Shown here piece after piece: positions 23,547 through 33,800 of a DNA stretch of 64,000 bases (the first letter of the stretch is position 1; each line of letters begins with the position of its first letter). Position numbers and translations under genes: made by a program. The notes beneath the pieces were generated by a model that was not told the DNA's origin, did not search any database, and worked only from the letters and a program-made list of their open reading frames with translations. The DNA comes from CAVVVS01 sp963751355 (GTDB lineage: Bacteria > Bacteroidota > Ignavibacteria > Ignavibacteriales > Ignavibacteriaceae), in contig CAVVVS010000072.1 in the NCBI GenBank assembly GCA_963751355.1, positions 60,544-124,543 of the forward strand, given 5' to 3'.

Positions 23547-23948
23547 ATGCAAATGATAAACGATAAAACCTTAAAAGATGAATTACCATTAATTTATTCC
23601 TGTTCGGGATGCAGCGATATTGCACAGTTGGCAAATCATATTGCGGTTACGATGGACAGATTGGAACTTACCGAAATGTCGTGTATTGTCGGAGTGGGCG
23701 GCGGAGTAAAACCACTTGTTAAAAAAGCACAATCCGGAAGAAAAATTATTGCAGTTGACGGCTGCCCTCTGCATTGCGCAAAACATTGTTTGAACAAAGC
23801 CGGTGTAGAACCTGAACAGCACTACACTTTAACGGAATTTGGTTTGAAGAAAAGATATCATAATGACTATAATCCGGCTGATGCTAACAAAATTATAGAA
23901 AAAATTATTTCCGATTTAGATACAGTAGAATTAGCTGATGTTGGCTGA
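23547..23948 (+). CDS. DGC domain protein (putative zinc-binding, cysteine-rich)
   Basis: A 133-residue protein of the DGC family. Six cysteines: Cys19 and Cys22 in YSCSGCSD, Cys46, and Cys73, Cys77, Cys81 in DGCPLHCAKHC, the eponymous Asp-Gly-Cys motif. A glycine-rich loop, IVGVGGGVKPLVKKA, lies between. Members are thought to bind zinc and recur near DUF2249, DUF59 and oxidase-like genes, as here. A second ATG two codons in is possible. It lies 186 bases after the previous gene with a repeat between, so it may be transcribed separately. Confidence 0.85.
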   Translation: MQMINDKTLKDELPLIYSCSGCSDIAQLANHIAVTMDRLELTEMSCIVGVGGGVKPLVKKAQSGRKIIAVDGCPLHCAKHCLNKAGVEPEQHYTLTEFGLKKRYHNDYNPADANKIIEKIISDLDTVELADVG

Positions 23949-24185
23949 ATGCATTTTTATACAATATTTTCTTAAGGAATGATATTAAATTATAATTTGC
24001 ATTAACTAACTTAATAATATTTCAATTGGTGAAAATTAGTGAATTTCCGCCATAGGCATTCATATGTGAGTGTCCTGAATTTATAAAAAATAATTTCGAT
24101 TCTAAATTTTAAATATTAATTTACCGTTAGAAAAATCACCAAAAGTGATCAAACTGAATTATCGTTTCCAAACAAGGGGGAAATT

Positions 24186-24665
24186 ATGAGAAACATTCAG
24201 AATTACTCCGGTAAGGGTACCTACCAATTAGTCTTAAATTTGGATGAAGAAAAAGTCATTGATATCGGCAGCTTTGGACGTTTTAGATTTCAGCGAGGTT
24301 ATTACATTTATATCGGAAGCGCACAGGGCAGCGGCGGATTAAAAGACAGACTGAATCATCATTTAAACATAACCAATAAGCCGCACTGGCATATAGATTA
24401 TCTCCGCCGATTTGCTGAAGTTCAGGAAATATGGATAACGGAATCGGAAGAAAATTTTGAACATGAATGGGCGGAATTAATGCTAGAGATGCCGGGTGGA
24501 TTATTTTTTATAAACGGCTTCGGTTCATCCGATTGTGCTTGCATCAGTCATTTGTTTTATTTCCGCGAGTACCCGTCATTTGAAAGTTTTCAAGCTTTAG
24601 TAGAAAATATTTTCGAACAGTATGCCGAAAAATTAGAGAGGATAAATTTATTCGAACATGCCTAA
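24186..24665 (+). CDS. GIY-YIG nuclease family protein (DUF123)
   Basis: A 159-residue protein preceded by AAGGGGGAAATT. The DUF123 version of the GIY-YIG fold is clear: GTYQLVLNLDEEKVIDIGSFGRFRFQRGYYIYIGSAQGSGGLKDRLNHHL, with YYIYIGS as the active-site strand pair and the Arg of LKDRLNHH, then KPHWHIDYLR and the GFGSSDCACISHLFYF element typical of this family. Some DUF123 domains are fused to endonuclease III. This one stands alone. It probably acts on DNA, but the target is unknown. Confidence 0.9.
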   Translation: MRNIQNYSGKGTYQLVLNLDEEKVIDIGSFGRFRFQRGYYIYIGSAQGSGGLKDRLNHHLNITNKPHWHIDYLRRFAEVQEIWITESEENFEHEWAELMLEMPGGLFFINGFGSSDCACISHLFYFREYPSFESFQALVENIFEQYAEKLERINLFEHA

Positions 24666-25061
24666 ACACATATGCTTAAATTTAAATTTTGGTGGTTAAG
24701 AATAACCTGATGTAATTGCCTTCCTTTACAAGTAAATGTCCCATAATGATTCAAAACTAGGAATTCTTCCTAGATCAAACTAGGAAGACTTCCTAGATCG
24801 ACTACGTAAAATTACTGATTTTTTTTTGAACTAATTTTATTAAGTTGGAATCGATTTAATTGACTGCTGAAAGCCAGACTAATATTGATGAAATTTAAGC
24901 GGCAAAATAAAAAATTTTACTTCTCATTCGTACCTACTCTGTACGGCAGATATAAAAATCAAATCCTAAGATTTACTTCAAAAACATCCGAAATTGATAA
25001 TCAAATGTTTTACGTACGCTTATTCATTAATTCAATATTAATTAATGATAAAAAAATTGAA
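24666..25061. other. Intergenic region with paired palindromes
   Basis: An open frame from 24885 continues into the lipoprotein gene, but it has no ribosome site and its predicted sequence is basic and unlike the mature protein, so it is probably leader. Two near-identical palindromes at 24757-24796 are listed separately. Confidence 0.5.
24757..24796. repeat. Tandem pair of 17-bp palindromes (CTAGGAA...TTCCTAG)
   Basis: CTAGGAATTCTTCCTAG (24757-24773) and CTAGGAAGACTTCCTAG (24780-24796) are 23 bases apart start to start and each is followed by ATC. Both have inverted arms of seven to eight bases. The 23-base phase puts them roughly two helical turns apart, as for a cooperative operator. A dispersed repeat is the alternative. 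Confidence 0.5.
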
Positions 25062-26408
25062 ATGAAAAATTATTATACCCTTTTTAAGTCAAATTTGTTG
25101 ATAATAATTCCTATAGTTTTATTAATGGGAATTTTTTCCTGTAACACCACCGAACCCAAGCCGGAAAGAAATGTATTGCTTAATGTAGAAAACGTTTCAT
25201 GTACGGAAGCCTGGTTAAAGCTAACATTAAATAATTATTCCGGCAGTACGCAAGTGGAATTGAAAAGAAACGGCAGTAAGGTAAATACATTTAATATTAT
25301 CGCTGCAGATACTGTTCTTTATGATGACTCATTATCTCCAAACAAAACTTATAATTATCAAGTATTTGAAAAACACAACGGAATAGAGACAGCAAAAAGT
25401 GAAATTGTAAATGTAAAAACAGTTGATACCACAAGCAGCAATTTTACATGGCAGACATATACATTTGGAGGCAATGCCGGAAGCAGCGCATTTTACGATT
25501 GTGCGATCGTAAATGATACTCTTGCTTATGCCGTAGGTGAAGTTTATTTGAAGGATTCCACGGGGCAGCCGGACCCGTTGCCATATAATTTTGCAAAATG
25601 GAACGGTAAAAAATGGACACTGAGAAAAATTGCAGTTAATTATAAAGGGGTTCAGACTATTGCGCCATTGAAAGGAATATTTGTTTTGCAAGATGGTAAA
25701 ATAATTCTTTCAAGTGGGGTCCCATATTTACCCGATGGAAACGGAGGGTGGAAATTGTATCAATTGTGGGACATGGGAATATTAAACCATAACGATGGAA
25801 GTGTAAATCATATCTGGGGCACATCAATGGATAACTTATATTTTGTAGGTAATAAAGGAACAATAGTTCATTACACCAATGGCAGCTGGCAAAAGATAGA
25901 GAGCGGAACAAATCTGAATATAAATGACATATATGGAGTTTATAACCGTGAAACAAAAAAATATGAAATACTCGCTCCGGCATCCGATATACTCGAAAGT
26001 CTAAATAGGGATTTATTGGAAATAAACGGAAATACGATTGAACACTTACCAACTAATCCCATTGAAGGCACATTGAGCAGCTTATGGTTTATACCAAATA
26101 GAAAGTACTATGTATGCGGTGGCGGAATGTATCAGAAAAAATCACTTAATGATAAATTATGGGAAAACGGTCCCTTTGATTTCACAAAATACTATCTCTA
26201 CAGAATAAGAGGTATGGGAATAAATGATATAGTTGCAACTGGTGGCGTAGGAGAATTACTTCATTTTAACGGCATCAGGTGGAAAAGTTATATTAATAAA
26301 ACAAGGCTTACTTCTGGCAATTATTATGGCTTAGATTTTAAGAATAGTATAATTATTGCAGTGGGGGAGAATAACCCCCAAGCGGTGATAATACTAGGCA
26401 CAAGATGA
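25062..26408 (+). CDS. Lipoprotein with fibronectin-like domain and beta-propeller
   Basis: From the ATG at 25062 this is a 448-residue lipoprotein. A hydrophobic leader ends in IPIVLLMGIFSC, whose Cys would be lipidated. Residues 35-115 look like an immunoglobulin/fibronectin-type sandwich (CTEAWLKLTL..., TYNYQVFEKHNGIETAKSEIVNVKT). The rest consists of repeating beta units with tryptophan and glycine turns (FAKWNGKKWTLRKI, IWGTSMDNLYFVGNKGTIVHYTNGSWQKIESG, ELLHFNGIRWKSY), consistent with a propeller. Lipoproteins of this kind are common in Ignavibacteria. Ligand unknown. Surface or periplasmic location expected. Confidence 0.78.
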   Translation: MKNYYTLFKSNLLIIIPIVLLMGIFSCNTTEPKPERNVLLNVENVSCTEAWLKLTLNNYSGSTQVELKRNGSKVNTFNIIAADTVLYDDSLSPNKTYNYQVFEKHNGIETAKSEIVNVKTVDTTSSNFTWQTYTFGGNAGSSAFYDCAIVNDTLAYAVGEVYLKDSTGQPDPLPYNFAKWNGKKWTLRKIAVNYKGVQTIAPLKGIFVLQDGKIILSSGVPYLPDGNGGWKLYQLWDMGILNHNDGSVNHIWGTSMDNLYFVGNKGTIVHYTNGSWQKIESGTNLNINDIYGVYNRETKKYEILAPASDILESLNRDLLEINGNTIEHLPTNPIEGTLSSLWFIPNRKYYVCGGGMYQKKSLNDKLWENGPFDFTKYYLYRIRGMGINDIVATGGVGELLHFNGIRWKSYINKTRLTSGNYYGLDFKNSIIIAVGENNPQAVIILGTR

Positions 26409-26491
26409 AACTAGAAAATGAAAGAAGGCTAAAAATGGAAAGAGCACCACCTAAAAATGAGCAGCAGTGTTGGCAGCACTGCCGCCCTTAA

Positions 26492-26549
26492 AGCAAACAA
26501 TTCGGTAAGGTTCCATTTCACAAGGGTGAAATACGCCTTTTTGTTTGCA
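26492..26549 (+). ncRNA. Three-tier hairpin upstream of the T9SS cargo gene
   Basis: Nested inverted repeats form one long stem with two internal loops. The outer arms GCAAACAA (26493-26500) pair with TTGTTTGC (26541-26548), the middle AAGG with CCTT, and the inner TTTCAC with GTGAAA around a four-base AAGG loop. The internal loops (TTCGGT on one side, TTCCA/TACG) are asymmetric, as in structured RNAs. It ends 47 bases before the start codon. No known riboswitch class is recognised. A smaller hairpin (GCAGTG/CACTGC at 26464-26482) precedes it. Confidence 0.4.
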
Positions 26550-26595
26550 TTGTAAATGTAATTATTTCTAAACAATTCGAAAAGGAAATAAAATT

Positions 26596-29500
26596 ATGAA
26601 AAATATCGTGAAAATCATTTTTAGTTTTTTAATGTTAGTGTTTTTTACACAGAACATACAAGCTCAAAACGCAAACTTTGGGGGTATTGCTTATACAGGG
26701 GAAAAACCACCCGACCCTGTTATTGCAGTAGGTACCAGCTATGTGGTCGAAGCAGTTAATAAAGAAATCGCTGTTTATGATAAAGCGGGGAATTTGGTAT
26801 CCGAGCAATCATTCAGCAGCTTCTTTTCAAATCAGTCACCACCTGACCAAATTTTCGACCCTAAATTAACTTATGATCAATATAGTGATAGATTCATTTT
26901 CCTGGCAGCAGGAAGAAATAATGACTATTCAAATTCTAATTATATGCTTGCTGTAACTAAAAGTCCTGATCCTACAGACCTCAGCTCAAACGGCTGGTAC
27001 AAATATAAACTTACAGCAATAGATAATAGTTATCCTCAATATCATATTGATTTTCCCGGATTAGGTTATGATGAACAGGCAATATATCTCACAACGGATA
27101 AATTAGGTGGTACAAATAGTTATTATCCGAAAATAACTATTCTAAAGAAGTCAGAAGTATATTCGGGTTCAATAAGCTATAGAAAAGATTTTATAGATTT
27201 TTCAGCCAGTGACGGTACACAACCCGAACATCTTAAACCTATGAAAAAATTTGGTAATTCATCAGGTTATTATTTTGTGAATACACAGACTCCGGGTGAA
27301 GTACGCATCTGGTCAATACAACACCCTCTTTCGAATCCAAATTTGTCTGAAGTCGCTACAAAAAGTCTTGGTAATTATTCTTCAATTTCTGATGCAGTTC
27401 AAAAAGGTTCCAGCAATACAATTGATATGCAGGATTACCGAATTTCAGATGTAGTTTGTTATGATGGATATTTGTATGGAGCATATACAGCAGAGAATAC
27501 ACAATCCAACGGCTCAATGATTGTTTATTTTAAATTAGATACTGGTCACAACTTTAATCTGTTAATTAACGGGAAAATAGAAACTGCAAATAAATATTAT
27601 TACTATCCTCAATTACAGCCTGATAACAATGGAGATATTGCATTCGTATTTAACCAATCAAGCACAGATGATTATGCAGGAGTTGCCTGGACTATTCTTT
27701 ACACTGGAAGTCAAAGTGTTGAACCAATAGAATGGCTAAAAAAAGGTGTGGCTTCATATTATAATCCACTTAGCGGAGTTAATAGATGGGGAGATTACAG
27801 TGGTGTGGCGGCTGACCCCTCAAATAATCAGTATGTCTGGATATGCGGCGAGTGGGCAAATAATAATAATCAATGGTCTACGCAAATTGGAGAAATAAAC
27901 TCATCATCAATCCCAAATGTAGTAGTTGATCAAAAATTAAGTAACGGTACACGCGTTGGTTATTTAAAAAATTGGAATGGAAGTTCATGGGGAAGTCAAT
28001 ATACACCACCTGATACTTTTTCTTTTCCTGTAAATTCAACTCAAACAATCCTTGGTGAGCAGGCAATCTATTCAAATCAGAAATATAATAACTGGAACGG
28101 GTTACCAGACGTTACCAACCAACATTCCTTTACCATAGATCAACAGACAAATAATTTAACTTCTCATTTTCTCCCGACTTACTCCAATATAACAATCCAA
28201 GATTCTGCTGATGGATCAGTAGTCAGCGGAAATATATATTTTCAAGACCCGTGGTTTATAGATTATTCTGATCCAAACTTTGGAAATCAAAAAAGGAATG
28301 AAGGAACGTCTGCGCCTTTTGTCTCTAGAACGTCTCCGTTTAGTCCGAACTATTCTACTTCCTACGGTGGTGATACTTATAAAGGTGTGTTCTTAAATCA
28401 AAATCCTAATTTTTTATCGGATCAACCTATTTACTCTGTTCGTGCACCTTTAACGCAAACAATTTCTGTAAACGGGCATAATCATACAGGCTATTTCCAA
28501 AACTGGAATACAAGCAATGCTCAGCTTCAGCAAATGGGCAGCAATCCAAACGGCTATGATCAGAAAGCAGTCGTGTTTACAAATAACCCGTCTGCAGTAA
28601 CAGCAAATTATAAAGCAACGCAGCTTTCCGGCAATTCTTCGGCATTTGCCAACAGCAGCCAGCGGAAGATTGTAAGAACTACGGGCGGAAATTTGTATAT
28701 GGTTTATACCAGCATGGGACATGTTTGGTATGAGGAAAGTCCAGATAATGGTTCTACATGGATCTTGTGTAACGGAGGCAAACCGCTGGACTCAAACGGC
28801 GGGAAGCTTCCTTCAATAGCATCACATGGTAATGATATTGGAATAGTATGGGAAGAATCGAACGGCGGGGCTGCTGAGATACAGATTGCATGTGGAAGCG
28901 GTTTCTCAATATTTAACGGCTACCCTAAAAATGTTTTTATAGATATAACACAATCTTATTCAAATGATCTTAACCCTGCTATTGCCTATGACTATTACGG
29001 CAGAGCAACTGTTGTTTGGGAAAATAAAGACAGCTATGTTTATTCTGCCGGGCTCGTCGCACGTTACGGTCCTTTAAGCCAGTTTTCATTCTTTAATTCT
29101 CCAACCTGGGACGGGTGGGATACACAAGTAATTCCTTCTACAAATTCAGCCTCACTATATCCCACAATTTCTTCGAACAAAAGCCCCAATAATCTTAATA
29201 ATATGTATTATCAAATAGCCTGGGTTCAAAATTCAGCTATTGATTATTGTATGTCAACCGTTGATTCACAAAATCCAATGAATTTTTCAGCAGTAAGTAA
29301 TGTTTCAAGCGGCAGTTATCCAATAAACACAATGCCTTGTATCATGGCTGCTGCGGATGGAACGGCAAGGATAGTATGGAAGGGTTATTATTATCCGGGA
29401 TCAAATGCTATTCTAGTATTCAGATCATCAAACAACACACGTTTTTGGTATTTTGGTAGTAATATACGTACTCCACAAGTTACACAAGCTGACAATAATA

Positions 29501-30558
29501 AAGGCTATTATGTAACCTGGAATGAATCATCCGATAACAGCACAAGATTTACGGATAGCCATACATTATCAACTATTTATAATCTAAATACATCGGGACA
29601 AAATGTGCAACTTAGCAATGGTGCAACTAGTAATGATATGTATGCCTCGGTATTTAATAATACCGGTCTCCCATATTATTTTAAAATGACACCAAGTATT
29701 GGTAGTATAGATCTGAATAAAAGCTCAGCAACAGCGAGTACAAATATTGGCAGAGGCGGCGTTGTGGTTAAGGATAGTGTGGGTTTTTACTTTAGAGTCA
29801 GAAATGTACAAATAAACGGAAAGAGTAATGATTTCATTGAAGCTGCTGATTCACTAAAGGTAAACAGTTTAGCGGAGCTTAATAAGTATTTGGTTAGTAA
29901 ACCGTTTATTCTAACTGATAATTCAAGTTTTAAATACACAATTTTATATGGTGTAACCGATACATCAAAAGCATCTACAGTATTAAAAAATAATTCTTCA
30001 ATTACATATCAATTGGAACTGGTTGATGCGAATACCGGGAAAAAGTTAGGAAAATTGAATGATATTACATTTAATCAAAATAATATCTCATCTGTTACTG
30101 CAAAATCATATAAAGTGAATACAAGTGGAATAGGAGGAAAACAAGTAGCTCTTAAATTAAATGTAAGTGATAATTTTAATGCAAAATATATTTTAACTGA
30201 AAGCTTCACAAATCTAAGTAATACATTGAAAAGGAATCCGGCAAAAGAAATTACTTATAAAGGTACTCAGATAATTAAAAATTTTGAACTCGAACAAAAT
30301 TATCCTAATCCTTTTAATCCGACAACCAGTATAAGTTACCAATTGCCTAAAGAAGGATTGGTTACGTTGAGTGTTTACGATATATTAGGTAGAAAAGTGG
30401 AAACGCTCGTTAACGGAATCAAGAATACAGGGCATTATTCCGTAGAATTCAACGGTGCTGATTTAGCCAGCGGAGTGTACATTTATAAGCTAAACATAAA
30501 ACCAGAAGACGGCAGTAAAGGCTTTACTTCCGTTAAAAAGTTAATGTTGTTGAAATAA
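26596..30558 (+). CDS. Large secreted protein with T9SS type A C-terminal sorting domain
   Basis: A 1320-residue exported protein. The signal peptide covers residues 1-23 (IFSFLMLVFFTQNIQAQ). Residues 30-430 form beta-rich repeats (DPKLTYDQYSDRFIFLAAG, RWGDYSGVAADPSNNQYVWICGEW). Around 660-960 there are BNR/sialidase-like repeats (VWYEESPDNGSTWI, IVWEESNGG). From about 1235 the end is a Por/T9SS sorting domain: NYPNPFNPTTSISYQLP, VTLSVYDILGRKVETLV, SGVYIYKL. It should pass the outer membrane by the type IX system and be surface-attached or released. No catalytic motif was identified. It has its own structured leader and a terminator. Confidence 0.9.
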   Translation: MKNIVKIIFSFLMLVFFTQNIQAQNANFGGIAYTGEKPPDPVIAVGTSYVVEAVNKEIAVYDKAGNLVSEQSFSSFFSNQSPPDQIFDPKLTYDQYSDRFIFLAAGRNNDYSNSNYMLAVTKSPDPTDLSSNGWYKYKLTAIDNSYPQYHIDFPGLGYDEQAIYLTTDKLGGTNSYYPKITILKKSEVYSGSISYRKDFIDFSASDGTQPEHLKPMKKFGNSSGYYFVNTQTPGEVRIWSIQHPLSNPNLSEVATKSLGNYSSISDAVQKGSSNTIDMQDYRISDVVCYDGYLYGAYTAENTQSNGSMIVYFKLDTGHNFNLLINGKIETANKYYYYPQLQPDNNGDIAFVFNQSSTDDYAGVAWTILYTGSQSVEPIEWLKKGVASYYNPLSGVNRWGDYSGVAADPSNNQYVWICGEWANNNNQWSTQIGEINSSSIPNVVVDQKLSNGTRVGYLKNWNGSSWGSQYTPPDTFSFPVNSTQTILGEQAIYSNQKYNNWNGLPDVTNQHSFTIDQQTNNLTSHFLPTYSNITIQDSADGSVVSGNIYFQDPWFIDYSDPNFGNQKRNEGTSAPFVSRTSPFSPNYSTSYGGDTYKGVFLNQNPNFLSDQPIYSVRAPLTQTISVNGHNHTGYFQNWNTSNAQLQQMGSNPNGYDQKAVVFTNNPSAVTANYKATQLSGNSSAFANSSQRKIVRTTGGNLYMVYTSMGHVWYEESPDNGSTWILCNGGKPLDSNGGKLPSIASHGNDIGIVWEESNGGAAEIQIACGSGFSIFNGYPKNVFIDITQSYSNDLNPAIAYDYYGRATVVWENKDSYVYSAGLVARYGPLSQFSFFNSPTWDGWDTQVIPSTNSASLYPTISSNKSPNNLNNMYYQIAWVQNSAIDYCMSTVDSQNPMNFSAVSNVSSGSYPINTMPCIMAAADGTARIVWKGYYYPGSNAILVFRSSNNTRFWYFGSNIRTPQVTQADNNKGYYVTWNESSDNSTRFTDSHTLSTIYNLNTSGQNVQLSNGATSNDMYASVFNNTGLPYYFKMTPSIGSIDLNKSSATASTNIGRGGVVVKDSVGFYFRVRNVQINGKSNDFIEAADSLKVNSLAELNKYLVSKPFILTDNSSFKYTILYGVTDTSKASTVLKNNSSITYQLELVDANTGKKLGKLNDITFNQNNISSVTAKSYKVNTSGIGGKQVALKLNVSDNFNAKYILTESFTNLSNTLKRNPAKEITYKGTQIIKNFELEQNYPNPFNPTTSISYQLPKEGLVTLSVYDILGRKVETLVNGIKNTGHYSVEFNGADLASGVYIYKLNIKPEDGSKGFTSVKKLMLLK

Positions 30559-30880
30559 TAATTTCCCAATAAAGGCGGCTCTTTGCAGCCGCCTCTTCTA
30601 AGTTTACAATCATAAAATAAACTTCAAGATCATGCAGTCATGCTAACCATGCAGTCATTCAACTCATAGCAATGCTGATCTGGCAACAAAATATTAAACA
30701 CTCCATCTTAAAAACAAGTAAAAATGCAAATTTAAGTTCAAGTGCACAGAAATATTTTACTTTGTTTTAGGCAACAACCGCATTTTTTATTTTTAATTAA
30801 TTTTTAACAAAGAATTATTCCCCATTTATATAGATAGGGAAAATCCAATTTTTATTCATCTTAAATTATTAGAGGTAATA
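30559..30880. other. Intergenic region with terminator and promoter-like motif
   Basis: It starts with the terminator of the T9SS cargo gene. At 30756-30764 it contains TTTACTTTG, part of a 17-base string found identically at 58409-58425 before another gene and possibly a -7 promoter element. No ORF. Confidence 0.5.
30573..30600 (+). terminator. Intrinsic terminator after the T9SS cargo gene
   Basis: AGGCGGCT (30573-30580) and AGCCGCCT (30587-30594) form a perfect GC-rich eight-base stem around CTTTGC, followed by a modest pyrimidine tail (CTTCT). It lies 15 bases after the stop codon. Confidence 0.75.
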
Positions 30881-33800
30881 ATGGGTTCTCTTAAATATTT
30901 TGGCATTATTCTATTGTCTTTTATCGCATTATGCTGTTTTGGTACAAATAATGCACAGGCACAGAATAAGGATGCCTCTACAAATGTTTTATGTCGTTAC
31001 CCTGCTCTTTACGGTAACGAAATAGTTTTTGAAGCAGGCGGAAATTTATGGCGCGTCAGCCGAAACGGCGGTACGGCCGATCGCCTTACTACCGACAACG
31101 GATTCGATCTTATGCCGAGATTTTCACCAGACGGCAAAACAATTGCATTTACGGGCGATTACGCCGGCAACACGGATGTATATACTATTCCTGCGGACGG
31201 CGGAAAGGCAAAAAGATTAACTTATCATTCGGATGTAACAAAAGATCCTGCCCTGCGGTGGGGCCCGGATAATATGGTTGTCACCTGGACACCCGACGGC
31301 AAAAATATTGTTTTTCTCTCCAGAAGAAACACTTTTAATTCGTGGTTCGGACAGCTTTTCGAAGTTCCGGCAATGGGTGGACTTCCCGCTCAGCTTCCTA
31401 TCCCGAAAGGTGGGGAAACATCTTACAGTCCCGATGGTAAAAAAATTGCTTACAACAGGATCTTCAGAAATTTTAGAACCTGGAAAAAATATTACGGCGG
31501 TTTGGCTCAGGACATCTGGATTTATGATTTTACAACGCAAAAAACGGAAAGAATTACTCACTGGAAAGGTACCGATACTTACCCGATGTGGTACAAAAAT
31601 AAGATTTATTTTGCATCTGATCGCGGACCGGCGAAACGAATGAATATCTGGGTTTACGATTTAAACACTAAACAATTCAACCAGGTTACTCATTTTAAAA
31701 ATTATGATGTTGACTGGCCGAGCTTAGGTAATAACGGGATCGTATTTCAGGACGGCGGTTCACTTTACGTTATTGATTTGCCTTCTGAAAAAATTCATAA
31801 AATTGAAGTAACTGTTCCCGATGACGGAATGCGGACACGATCCCGGTGGGTAGATGCAAATAAATTGATTAAAGCTTATGATTTGGCACCTAACGGAAAG
31901 AGAGCATTATTCGGTGCACGCGGGGATATTTTCACGGTTCCTGAAAAATACGGCGACACCCGCGATCTTACTCAAACTTCGAACGCTCGCGAACAGTATC
32001 CTCAATGGTCGCCGAACGGGAAATGGATTGCCTATACAACCGATCGAACAGGCGAAAGCGAAGTTGCTATCCGTCCTTCGGACGGTTCGGGAAAAGAAAC
32101 CATTTTAACTAACAGAAAAAAAGGATACTACTATGAGCCTGACTGGTCGCCCAACAGCACTAAACTTGCTTTTTCGGATAACACCCATACACTTTGGTAT
32201 CTCGATATAAAAAGTAAAAAGATGGTAAAAGTTGACCAGGATCCTCAAAGTGAAATTCACGATTATAAATGGTCTCCTGACGGATTATGGCTGACCTACA
32301 GTAAAGTCGGTGACAATAATTTACGTGATATTTATTTGTACAATATAAAGGATACCAAACCGGTTCTCGTAAGTACTGGAATGAACGATGACTATAATCC
32401 GGTATTCGGCCCGGAAGGAAAATATTTGTTCTTTATTTCTGCTAGACATGAGAATCCTACATTCAGTCAAACCGAATTCAACATAGCCACTTTAAAAATG
32501 GAAGGAATATATGTAACCACACTTCAAAAAAATGAGCCTTCACCTTTTGCTCCGCGATCTGATGAAGGTAGTCTGGATAACAAGGATTCTTCTTCATCAA
32601 AATCTTCCGGAAAGTGGAAACCGGGAGCGATTTCTCCGATTCATATTGCTCTTAACGGATTGATCTCAAGAGCGGTACCGTTAGATATTCCTGCAAATGA
32701 TATTTCAGGTTTATTAACAGCAAAAGGAATGGTTTATTATGTTACTTCTCCCCCGCAAATGATCGGCGGACCTCTTCCCGGTGAAAAACGCGACCTGCAT
32801 GTATTTGAAATGAAAAAAAGGAAGGATGATGTTTTAGTAAGCGGCATCGGCGGTTATGCTTTAAGTGCTGATGGAAGTAAAATTCTTTATGCTCACAGCG
32901 GTAAATATATTATATCAAGTTCAAAACCGGGTGAGACTAAATCTAAATCAAATACACTGGATTTGTCCGGAATGAAGATAGAAATAAATCCGGTTCAAGA
33001 ATGGAATGAAATGTATCATGCTGCCTGGCGACTAGAACGAGATTTCTTCATAAATAAAAAAATGAACGGAAAAGATTGGAATGCAATCGGCGAGAAATAT
33101 GCAAAGCTTCTTCCACAAATGGATTCAAGAGAAGATTTAAATTATCTGATAGGTGAAATGATCGGCGAACTGCAGAATTCTCATACTTATGTCGGCGGCG
33201 GAGATAGGTATAATATAAGTTATAATCCTTCAGGTGATCTGGGTGTTGATTTCGCGTTGGATAAAAGTTCGGGCAGATATTATTTCAAGAAAATTTACAA
33301 AGGAGATAATACCCGGCCGGGTTACAGGTCTCCTTTAACCGAACCGGGAATAGACGCAAAAGCAGGTGATTACCTGTTAGCCGTAAATGGGCATCAGTTA
33401 AAAGCACCGGCTAATCCTTACAGTTTGTTTGTGAATACCGTCGGGAAAACCGTGACTCTCACACTTGCGGAAAATGCACAGGGAAAAAATAAACATGATG
33501 TTACTGTAAAACCGGTAAGAAACGAACTAAATCTGCGGTTAAAAAATTGGATCGATCAAAACAGAGAAAAGGTGAATAAACTATCGGATGGAAAAATCGG
33601 GTATATCTATTTATCCGATATGGAATCACTTGGGATGAATCAATTTATTCGACAATTTTATCCGCAAATTCGCAAGCAGGGTTTAATTGTTGATGTTCGT
33701 TATAACGGCGGTGGATTTATCGATCCCATCGTACTCGAACGATTGCGCAGGGTTCTTATCGGAATGAGCACAAATCGTGAAGGAGTTGCTAATACGATTC

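Noticed and set aside
24885..25061. N-terminal extension of the lipoprotein gene
   Set aside because: The lipoprotein leader begins at the ATG at 25062. The extension would place the signal peptide 60 residues inside and has no ribosome site.
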